NCBI RefSeq assembly: GCF_049671045.1
Contig: NZ_JBATUH010000120.1
Span: 1-28,625, forward strand
Direction: 5' to 3'
Length of the DNA stretch: 28,625 nucleotides
From: Parvibaculum sp049671045
GTDB taxonomy: Bacteria; Pseudomonadota; Alphaproteobacteria; Parvibaculales; Parvibaculaceae
Each line of letters opens with the position of its first letter. Position 1 is the stretch's first letter. This document shows positions 15,903 to 24,229 of the stretch, piece by piece. The position numbers were made by a program, and so were the translations under genes. Under the pieces are notes generated by a model, which ran no database searches, was not told the origin of the DNA, and was given only the letters and a program-made list of their open reading frames with translations.

Positions 15903-17291
15903 TCAGGCGCCCGCGACGCCCAGCATCCGCTCCCATTCGCCGAGCGTATGGTCGAGCCGCTCGACCAGTTCGTCGATCTCGCTTGCCGAAATGGTGAGCG
16001 GCGGCGACACCCAGAGCGGCAGGCCGCGGCGGAAGAGCGGACGCCGGCGCGCGCCATAGAGCGTCGAATAGAAGACGAGCCCGTTCTTGAGCGCGAGGCT
16101 CTGGAACAACTGCTCCGCCTGCTTCTCGGGCGCGAAATATTCGCGGCTGGCCTTGCTCTCGACCATTTCGAGAACCATGAAGAGCCCCCAGCCGCGCGCA
16201 TCGGCAACCGTCGGATGCGCAAGCAGCCGCTCCTTCTGGGCAAAGAGCCGCTCCCCCATCTTGCGGCAATGGGCGATGAGCCCGTCCTCCTTGATGATGT
16301 CGATGACCTGAAGCCCCGCCGCGCAGGAAAGCGCGTTGCCGCCATTGGTGAAGCCGTGAATGAAGGGCGTACCGGCGCGGAAGACCTCGTTGATCGCGTC
16401 GCTCACCGTGACGGCGCCGAGCGGCAGGAAGCATGAGGAAATGCCCTTGGCCATGGTCATGATGTCGGGCGCGACGCCGAAATGCTGCATGCCGAACCAT
16501 TCGCCCGTCCGGCCGAAGCCTGTCACGACCTCATCCGCGATCAGCAGGACCTCGTATTCGTCGCAGATGCGGCGCACCTCCTCCCAATAGCGGGCGGGCG
16601 CAACGACGCCATATTCGGAGCCGCAGCCATGCGGCGTCACGATGAAGGCCGCGACCGAATGCGCCCCCTCGCAATGGATGAGCCGCTCGAGATCGCGCGC
16701 ACATTCGACCGCCCACTCATCCCGGTCGAGATGGGCGGGCTTCAGATGGTCCGAATACTGACGGACATGCGGCCACTTCTGAAGCATCGGGTCGAAGGGC
16801 CGCATCGTCGCCGCATTGCCGGACAGCGCCATCGTGCCGAGCGTCATGCCGTGATAGGACTCGTAACAGGCGATGACCTTGTGCTTTTCGGGCTTGCCCG
16901 CGCCGACCCAATATTGCCGCGCGATCTTGACGGCGGTTTCCACCGCCTCCGAACCGCCGGAGACGAGATAGGTCGCATTGAGCCCCTCGGGCGCGACCTC
17001 CGCAATGGCGTTGCAGAGCGCCGCGCGCGGACGGTTGGCGAGCACTGGATGGACATAGGCGAAGTCGCGCATCTGCGCCTCGACGGCGGCACGCATGCGG
17101 GGGTCGTTGTGCCCCAGATTGACGGCCATCGGCCCGCCCGACGCATCGATATAGCGATTGCCCTTGGTGTCGAAGAGATGGACCCCCTCCGCTCGCGCCA
17201 GCTCCACATCCATCGGATGATAGGAAAACACGTTCTTCCATATGCCCTCGGCCTCGAGTGGCGCGGGCAGATTGGCCAGCCGGTCGCTCAT
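15903..17291 (-). CDS. Class III PLP-dependent aminotransferase
   Basis: A 462-residue fold-type I aminotransferase of class III (omega-aminotransferase group). The PLP lysine is Lys282 (MTMAKGISSCFLPLGA). Asp253 (LLIADEVVTGFGRTG) contacts the pyridine nitrogen, and VSGGSEAVETAVKIAR (about 110-125) binds the phosphate. The motif usually read as EP-x-x-G-x-x-G is IVTPHGCGSEYG here, with Thr where most relatives have Glu. The substrate is unknown; beta-alanine, taurine or other omega-amino compounds with pyruvate are candidates. The start at 17291 is chosen for its GAGGGA site 7 nt upstream; ATGs at 17312 and 17351 have poorer sites, and 17351 lies in the operator. Divergent from a TetR gene that probably controls it. 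Confidence 0.88.
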   Translation of the reverse strand: MSDRLANLPAPLEAEGIWKNVFSYHPMDVELARAEGVHLFDTKGNRYIDASGGPMAVNLGHNDPRMRAAVEAQMRDFAYVHPVLANRPRAALCNAIAEVAPEGLNATYLVSGGSEAVETAVKIARQYWVGAGKPEKHKVIACYESYHGMTLGTMALSGNAATMRPFDPMLQKWPHVRQYSDHLKPAHLDRDEWAVECARDLERLIHCEGAHSVAAFIVTPHGCGSEYGVVAPARYWEEVRRICDEYEVLLIADEVVTGFGRTGEWFGMQHFGVAPDIMTMAKGISSCFLPLGAVTVSDAINEVFRAGTPFIHGFTNGGNALSCAAGLQVIDIIKEDGLIAHCRKMGERLFAQKERLLAHPTVADARGWGLFMVLEMVESKASREYFAPEKQAEQLFQSLALKNGLVFYSTLYGARRRPLFRRGLPLWVSPPLTISASEIDELVERLDHTLGEWERMLGVAGA

Positions 17292-17336
17292 CGCGGGGTC
17301 CCTCTTTGTCATGGCGTGAAGGCTCCATGCCTTATT

Positions 17337-17388
17337 TTGAATACTATTCAACTTTTGAAATCTAAGGGGTCGCCCTGTTCCCGGTCAA
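17337..17388 (-). promoter_or_regulatory. Aminotransferase promoter with palindromic operator
   Basis: On the minus strand TTGACC (17388-17383) and TTAGAT (17365-17360) are separated by 17 nt, a good sigma70-type promoter. Just downstream is the perfect palindrome TTGAATA-C-TATTCAA (17337-17351), covering the predicted transcript start and first bases. That is a repressor position. The adjacent divergent TetR protein is the obvious candidate ligand. Confidence 0.65.
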
Positions 17389-17449
17389 ACAATTTGTGTA
17401 GTTTTCAAATTCCGGTCAGAAGCCATCCGCCCGAGCAAGAACCGCATCC

Positions 17450-18076
17450 ATGTCCGCAACACTTGCGAAGAGAACGACGCCGCGCCAGGGGCGCGCCCGC
17501 ATCCGCGTCCAGGCGATCCTCGAGGCCGCCACCCGGCTCCTGGTGGAAGCAGGCTATGACGCGCTGACGACGACGCGCGTCGCCGAGGAAGCAGGCATCA
17601 GCGTCACCTCGCTCTATCATTACTTCGCCAACAAGCGGGCGATCGTCGCGGAACTGACCGGACATTTCGTCCGGCACCGCAAGAGCGATCTCGACCTGCT
17701 GATCGAGCGCGCGGACCGGGGCGAGCCTTGGCAGGGCATTGTCGACACGCTGATCGACGACCTCACGCAAGCCTATCGCGCGGCGCCCGTCACCGCCATC
17801 ATACTGCACGCGCTCAAGGCCGATCCCGAGCTTCGCAAGCTCGACGACCGCATCAACGCGCAGGTGGCAAGGCAACTGACCCGCCTTCTCGAAGCCATGG
17901 GTATCGCGAAGCGCCGGGCTTCGACGCTGGCGCGGATCGCCACCATCATGCTCGATGCCTATGTGATCGAGGTCGTGCGCGTGCCGCAATCGGCGCTCGG
18001 CACGCTCTCGCGCGAATTCAAGAGCATCCTCACGGCCTATATCGCTCTCGACATGCCCGAAGCGCCGCGGCGCTGA
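17450..18076 (+). CDS. TetR/AcrR family regulator, divergent from the aminotransferase
   Basis: A 208-residue TetR-family repressor. The N-terminal helix-turn-helix runs from about residue 18 to 65 (RVQAILEAATRLLVEAGYDALTT, then VAEEAGISVTSLYHYFANKRAIVAEL), with the typical SLYHYF recognition helix. The remainder is the helical ligand-binding and dimer domain, with no assignable ligand. It is divergent from the aminotransferase; the 158-bp gap holds the aminotransferase promoter and a 15-bp palindrome. Local control of the aminotransferase, and perhaps of itself, is therefore likely. No strong ribosome-binding site precedes the ATG. A hairpin follows the stop by 28 bp. Confidence 0.88.
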   Translation: MSATLAKRTTPRQGRARIRVQAILEAATRLLVEAGYDALTTTRVAEEAGISVTSLYHYFANKRAIVAELTGHFVRHRKSDLDLLIERADRGEPWQGIVDTLIDDLTQAYRAAPVTAIILHALKADPELRKLDDRINAQVARQLTRLLEAMGIAKRRASTLARIATIMLDAYVIEVVRVPQSALGTLSREFKSILTAYIALDMPEAPRR

Positions 18077-18104
18077 CGCCAGAACCAGAAGAAGCGCAAA
18101 AGAA

Positions 18105-18131
18105 AACGGCGCGGGAGCCCCCCGCGCCGTT
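18105..18131. terminator. Bidirectional terminator between the TetR gene and ettA
   Basis: AACGGCGCGGG (18105-18115) and CCCGCGCCGTT (18121-18131) form an 11-bp stem with a 5-nt loop. On the minus strand it is followed by a T-rich run (TTCTTTT), giving a good intrinsic terminator for ettA. It also lies 28 bp after the plus-strand TetR stop. Confidence 0.8.
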
Positions 18132-18155
18132 CCGTCTCCGATCCTGCCCGCCTTC

Positions 18156-19811
<1,656 letters not shown>

Positions 19812-19992
19812 AGGCGGTTCGCTCTCGACGGTCTGGGGAATGTCGGGCCTCTTCTAGCCGATCGCGCCACGGGCGGCAAATCGGCCCTCGCCATCCGGCC
19901 CGTCCCTTTGGCTGTAGGCCGATGCCGCGGGCGGTTATATGCTCGCCGCCGGACAGGGGCCTCAAGACACCGCTCAGGCGAGAAGGAACAGA

Positions 19993-21027
19993 ATGACTGC
20001 ACCGACGGCCTTCGAGCTGGCCAGCACCCGCAGGATAGAGATCGCGGCCCTCGCTCTCATGGGGCTGGCGCTCTATGCCGTGCTCAATCTCGGGCTTCTC
20101 GCCGCCTTCCTCGCCGGCGTGCTCGTCTATGAACTCGTGCACATGATGGCGCCCTATGTCCACATTCCGGGCCTCACGCACCGGACAGGCAAGGCGGTGG
20201 CTCTGGCGCTTCTCGCCTTCATCGCAACCCTGATCCTCTCCTCTGGCGTCGCGGGCCTCACCGCCTTCTTCACCGACAGTTCCGACAACGTCGTCATCCT
20301 GATGCAGAAAATGGCGGATATCGTGCTGACGGCGCGCACCCATTTCCCCGCCTGGGCGCAGGACATGCTTCCCGCCACGGCGCAGGATTGGGAGCGGGAG
20401 GCCGCGCAATGGCTGCGGGCGCATGCGGGGATCCTGCAAAGCGTCGGCGAGAATTTCGGCCGCATCGTCGTTCACATCATTGTCGGCGCGGTCATCGGCG
20501 GCCTTGCCGTGCTGGGCGAGGCGACGCCGACGCCGGCCAATCTGCCGCCGCTGCGGGGAGCGCTGCTCGGGCGCGCGCAGATCCTCGGCAATGCGTTCCG
20601 CCGCGTGGTCTTCGCGCAGGTCCGCATCTCCGCGCTCAACACGCTCCTGACCGCGCTTTATCTGGCGGCGATCCTGCCCGCGATCGGCATCAATCTTCCG
20701 CTTGTGAAGACCATGATCGCCGTCACCTTCATCGCCGGGCTTCTCCCCGTCATCGGCAATCTCATCTCGAACACGGTCATCGTGATCGTGAGCCTCAGTG
20801 TTTCGGCCTCCGCCGCGATCGGATCGCTGCTGTTCCTCGTCCTCATCCACAAGCTCGAATATTTCGTCAATGCGCGCATCATCGGCACACAGATCCGCTC
20901 GCGCGCATGGGAAATGCTGATCGCGATGCTGGCGATGGAAGCGTGGTTCGGCGTGCCCGGCGTCATCGCCGCGCCGATCTACTACGCCTATGTGAAGGAC
21001 GAGCTTTCCGCGCGCGGCCTCATCTAG
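19993..21027 (+). CDS. AI-2E family transporter (PerM/TqsA-type permease)
   Basis: A 344-residue membrane protein of the AI-2E transporter family, with about eight hydrophobic segments. The N-terminal pair (ALALMGLALYAVLNLGLLAAFLAGVLVYELV) is followed by a third helix and a long soluble stretch (about 95-150). The C-terminal helices contain the conserved GLLPVIGNLISNTVIVIVSL and the final LAMEAWFGVPGVIAAPIYYAYVKDEL. Despite the family name, most members have no proven role in AI-2 transport; some move ions or other solutes. The ATG at 19993 follows AAGGAA by 4 nt, and the open frame back to 19939 is rejected as start. Its stop codon shares CTAG with the stop of the convergent MFS gene. Confidence 0.88.
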   Translation: MTAPTAFELASTRRIEIAALALMGLALYAVLNLGLLAAFLAGVLVYELVHMMAPYVHIPGLTHRTGKAVALALLAFIATLILSSGVAGLTAFFTDSSDNVVILMQKMADIVLTARTHFPAWAQDMLPATAQDWEREAAQWLRAHAGILQSVGENFGRIVVHIIVGAVIGGLAVLGEATPTPANLPPLRGALLGRAQILGNAFRRVVFAQVRISALNTLLTALYLAAILPAIGINLPLVKTMIAVTFIAGLLPVIGNLISNTVIVIVSLSVSASAAIGSLLFLVLIHKLEYFVNARIIGTQIRSRAWEMLIAMLAMEAWFGVPGVIAAPIYYAYVKDELSARGLI

Positions 21028-22421
21028 CCGCGTTCGAGCCCCGCAAGCCGCCAGGCCGCGAGCCAGCCGAGCCCGACCACGGGCACGAAGGCCGCAAAGA
21101 GCCAGAAGCTCCCCGCCGCCGCCGTCGCCGCGTCTATGCCGTGGACGAAGCCGAGCAGATTGGCGATGGCGCCTGCGCCCGCCGAGCCGGCCGCGCCGCC
21201 GACAAGCTGCATCGTCGGCACGGCGGAAGAGGCGACCGCCCTCTCCTCCCCGTCGACACTCGAAAGAATGCGCCGCGCCATGAACGCCCAGGCAAGGCCG
21301 AAGCCGCATCCCATGATTATGGCGCTGGCGACGATGGCGGCCACGGGGCCCTGCGGCATCGCGATTGCAAGCCCCGCCACGCCTGCGACGATGCAACTCG
21401 CGCCGAGGCGAATGAAGAAGCCGTGCCACCTGTCGGGCAGGCTTGAAACGGTGAGCGCCGCCAGCGTCCAGGCCATGGCCTCCGCGCCGATGATATAGCC
21501 CGCGGCAAGCGGCGAACTCCCGTAAAGCGCCTGCATGATAGCCGAGCCATAGACGCTGAAGCTGATCGTTCCGGCTGCGAGAAGGAAGATCATCGCATAG
21601 CCCGCCCCGGCGGCCGTTGCGGGGTTTCCGGTCTGGCGCGGCAGGAGCGGCGCGCGCGAGCGCGCATCGAAGCGAACGAACCAGAGGAGGAGCGCAAGGC
21701 CGGCAGCGCCGAGAGCGAGCGCCCGAGCGGCATCCGGAAGGAGGCCCGCCGCCGCGATGGCGAGAATGCCGGCCGTCAGGATCGCAAGCTGCCGGATCGG
21801 CAGCTTATGGTCGCCCCGTTGCGGATGGCCCTCTCCGAGCAGCGCCAGCGCCGCCGCCGCGAAGCCCGCTCCCTGCGCCGCGAAGAGCCAGAAGGACCAG
21901 CGCCAGATGCCGGCTTCCGCGAATATGCCGCCGATCAGCGGGCTCAGCAGCGTGGCGACGCCCCAGACGCCAGAGATGGAGGCGAGCACGCGCGCCCATA
22001 GATGCTCGGGAAACATCGTTCCGATGGCGACGTAGCAAAGGCCGACGACCCAGCCCGCGCCGACGCCCTGAAGCAGCCGGCCGACAAGGAAGCTCGCGAT
22101 CTCGGGCGCAATCGCGCTGACGACGCATCCCGCCGCATAGACCATGGCCGCCATCGCCAGGGCCCGCCGCACGCCGAACCGCATGGAGAACTGCCCGGCG
22201 CTTGCGCCTGCCACGATCGAGCCGAGCAGGTAGCCCGCGATGGCCCAGCCGAAATAGGCATAGCCGCCAATATCGCGCGCGACGCTCGGCATGATGGTCG
22301 CCGTCATCAATGCGTCCGCCGCATTGAGCCAGACCCCGAGGCAGAGAAGCGCGAACCGGGCGAAACGCCCTTCCCGCAACAGATCGCGCCAGCCGTCCCG
22401 CCGCTCCGCCTCGCTGCTCAT
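21024..22421 (-). CDS. MFS transporter, drug-exporter type
   Basis: A 465-residue major facilitator protein with about 14 hydrophobic segments. The start GVWLNAADALMTATIMPSVARDIGGYAYFGWAIAGYLLGSIV resembles the EmrB/QacA (DHA2) drug-exporter group. Signature pieces are FSMRFGVRRALAMAAM (loop 2-3) and VGRLLQGVGAGWVVGLCYVAIGTMFP (motif C-like region). The probable job is proton-driven efflux of a small compound; the substrate is unknown. The start is placed at 22421 (MSSEAERRDGW); the frame is open to an ATG at 22484, but that would add a non-hydrophobic stretch over two inverted repeats. The gene lies 168 bp downstream of a TetR gene on the same strand, which suggests regulator-exporter pairing. 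Confidence 0.85.
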   Translation of the reverse strand: MSSEAERRDGWRDLLREGRFARFALLCLGVWLNAADALMTATIMPSVARDIGGYAYFGWAIAGYLLGSIVAGASAGQFSMRFGVRRALAMAAMVYAAGCVVSAIAPEIASFLVGRLLQGVGAGWVVGLCYVAIGTMFPEHLWARVLASISGVWGVATLLSPLIGGIFAEAGIWRWSFWLFAAQGAGFAAAALALLGEGHPQRGDHKLPIRQLAILTAGILAIAAAGLLPDAARALALGAAGLALLLWFVRFDARSRAPLLPRQTGNPATAAGAGYAMIFLLAAGTISFSVYGSAIMQALYGSSPLAAGYIIGAEAMAWTLAALTVSSLPDRWHGFFIRLGASCIVAGVAGLAIAMPQGPVAAIVASAIIMGCGFGLAWAFMARRILSSVDGEERAVASSAVPTMQLVGGAAGSAGAGAIANLLGFVHGIDAATAAAGSFWLFAAFVPVVGLGWLAAWRLAGLERG

Positions 22422-22456
22422 TTCAAAGGCCACCCGTTCCGGAATTCTCGTTGCGG

Positions 22457-22495
22457 CAATGCCCCGCATTGTCCCGGCAGGCATGAGGCTGCCGG
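22457..22495. promoter_or_regulatory. Two inverted repeats in the leader of the MFS gene
   Basis: CAATGC-CCC-GCATTG (22457-22471) is a perfect 6-3-6 palindrome. CCGGCAG (22474-22480) and CTGCCGG (22489-22495) form a 7-bp stem with an 8-nt loop. Both lie between the TetR gene stop (22590) and the preferred MFS start (22421). One may be an operator for that TetR protein, the other an attenuator or terminator. Inference only. Confidence 0.35.
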
Positions 22496-22589
22496 AACCG
22501 GGACCCGGAATCTGTAGCAGGAACGAAAGAGTTTGCGAGCCCGAACGGAAGCGCCCGAGGCTTATGCGTGCGCCATCGGCATCCGCCCG

Positions 22590-23318
22590 CTAGGCGCGGG
22601 CCGCCTGATTGCGCAATTCGATCGGCGCCCGAATTTCGGAAAGCTCGCCGGGGCGCGCATGCTCCTGCCGATGAAACCCGGCTTCCCCCTCGACAGGGGC
22701 TTCGAGCAGCGCCTGAATCGTGTCGATGAAATTGTCCATGGTGGACTTGATCATCCAGAAATCGCGGGCCTTGCCGCCCGCATCGACCGCCGAAGCGCGG
22801 GACGCGATGGTCGCGCCGAGATAGATGCCCATGAAGACGATGCGCTGATCGAGAACCCGTTCGGGAATATGCGGCAAAAGCTCCCTTATGTGCTTCAGGC
22901 ATTCCCGATAGCCGGAATCCCACTCGCCGCCTTGCAGCGCTCTGGTGATGATCTCGCGGTGGTTCATCGAAAGGGAGGCGACGAAGCGCATATAGGTGCC
23001 GTCCTGCTCCCGTATATCGCTGCCGCCGATGGACGGCCAGACGAGCATCTCGATGACTTCGCGGAGTGTCGTCGGCCCGCCATCGCGATGAAGACGGGCG
23101 AGCATCTCGTTGCGGCGATCATTGATGACTTTCGCGCCATCGATCACGAGTTCGCGGACCAGCGCTTCCTTCGTCCGGAAATAATAATGCAGGGAGCCCA
23201 CATTGCGCTGCCCGGCTTCCGAAACGATCTCGCGGATCGAGACCCCATCGACGCCGCGCTCCGCAAAGAGCTTCAATGCAGCCAGCTTGATACGATCCCT
23301 CGTCTCGTCGCCCTTCAT
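22590..23318 (-). CDS. TetR/AcrR family regulator upstream of the MFS transporter
   Basis: A TetR-type repressor of about 242 residues. The helix-turn-helix covers about residues 5-55 (TRDRIKLAALKLFAERGVDGVSIREIV, then SEAGQRNVGSLHYYFRTKEALVREL). The C-terminal domain is helical, with several Trp and Met residues (WMIKSTMDNFIDTIQALLEAP). The start is uncertain: 23318 (MKGDETRDRI) is typical of the family, and 23342 (eight codons earlier) is an alternative. The frame remains open to 23438 but passes the probable promoter. The MFS exporter is the next gene on the same strand, so it is the likely target. No ligand can be assigned. Confidence 0.83.
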   Translation of the reverse strand: MKGDETRDRIKLAALKLFAERGVDGVSIREIVSEAGQRNVGSLHYYFRTKEALVRELVIDGAKVINDRRNEMLARLHRDGGPTTLREVIEMLVWPSIGGSDIREQDGTYMRFVASLSMNHREIITRALQGGEWDSGYRECLKHIRELLPHIPERVLDQRIVFMGIYLGATIASRASAVDAGGKARDFWMIKSTMDNFIDTIQALLEAPVEGEAGFHRQEHARPGELSEIRAPIELRNQAARA

Positions 23319-23368
23319 GTCGACAGCCCAACCCCGCTTCATTCCCGCTACGATCCTAACAATTTGAC

Positions 23369-23377
23369 ATAATAACA
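23369..23377 (-). promoter_or_regulatory. Candidate extended -10 promoter for the second TetR gene
   Basis: On the minus strand TGT-TATTAT (23377-23369) matches an extended -10 element. No good -35 box is visible at normal spacing. The predicted transcript start near 23362 is about 20-44 nt before the possible start codons. Confidence 0.35.
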
Positions 23378-23431
23378 CATCGCTGCCCAAAAGCGCGTCA
23401 GACCTGCCTTCGTATGACCCAATTTGAATAA

Positions 23432-23449
23432 AAATCATGTGGATGATTT
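23432..23449. repeat. Perfect inverted repeat between the TetR gene and kdpE
   Basis: AAATCAT (23432-23438) and ATGATTT (23443-23449) flank GTGG. It lies in the AT-rich part of the 221-bp gap 23319-23539, about 60 bp upstream of the putative TetR -10 element and about 90 bp downstream of the kdpE stop. It may be a regulator site. No clear kdp terminator is seen in the gap. Confidence 0.4.
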
Positions 23450-23539
23450 ATGCAGACGCACCAATAAAGTGCTGGTGCCCGCAAGCGCGCCATCGCGCCA
23501 AATCCGGACGCGCTGACGCCCGTTGCACTAGGCCCGCCG

Positions 23540-24229
23540 TCACTCGGCTCTCAGCCGGTAGCCCACGCCCGTCTCCGTCAGGATATGACGCGGGATCGTC
23601 GGATCTGCCTCGAGCTTTTCGCGAAGCTGGCGGACATAGACGCGCAGATATTGCACGTCTTCCGTATGAGCCGGCCCCCAGACCTCGCGAAGCAGGAAGC
23701 CATGCGTCAGCACCTTGCCCGCATGCATGACGAGAATGCGGAGCAGGTCGTATTCGCGGGCCGAGAGTTTCACCTCCCGGTCCCCGACCGTGACGATGCG
23801 CCACACGAGATCAACGGCGAGATCGCCGCTGCGGAAGACGGGCGCCTCGCCCTGCGCCTGAAGCCTGTGGCGCATGGCGGCCCGGATGCGTGCGACCAGT
23901 TCCTCCATCCCGAACGGCTTGGTCACGTAATCGTCGGCCCCGAGATCGAGCGCATGCACCTTGCCCTTTTCATCGTTGCGGACCGAGAGAACGATGATCG
24001 GCACCTGCGACTTCTCACGAAGTCTTTCGATCACCGAAAAGCCGTCCCCGTCCGGCAGGCCGAGGTCGAGAATGACGAGATCGGGCTCGTCCATCTGCGC
24101 CCTGGCCAGTGCGTCCGCGCCGCTCGCCGCCTCCGAAAGCCGGTAGCCCTGGGCCCCGAGGCTCGTGCGCAGGAAGCGCCGGATCTGCGGCTCGTCGTCC
24201 ACGACGAGAATATGCGTCTGCGCGCTCAT
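23540..24229 (-). CDS. kdpE: KDP operon response regulator KdpE
   Basis: A 229-residue OmpR-type response regulator. The receiver domain (about 5-118) has the acidic pair Asp11-Asp12, the phosphorylation site Asp55 (LVILDLGLPDGDG), Ser82 and Lys104 (YVTKPF). The winged-helix DNA-binding domain (about 130-227) ends HILTETGVGYRLRAE, typical of KdpE. It is phosphorylated by KdpD and activates the K+-uptake operon. Its start overlaps the kdpD stop in ATGA (24229-24226), so the two are translationally coupled. Confidence 0.96.
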   Translation of the reverse strand: MSAQTHILVVDDEPQIRRFLRTSLGAQGYRLSEAASGADALARAQMDEPDLVILDLGLPDGDGFSVIERLREKSQVPIIVLSVRNDEKGKVHALDLGADDYVTKPFGMEELVARIRAAMRHRLQAQGEAPVFRSGDLAVDLVWRIVTVGDREVKLSAREYDLLRILVMHAGKVLTHGFLLREVWGPAHTEDVQYLRVYVRQLREKLEADPTIPRHILTETGVGYRLRAE

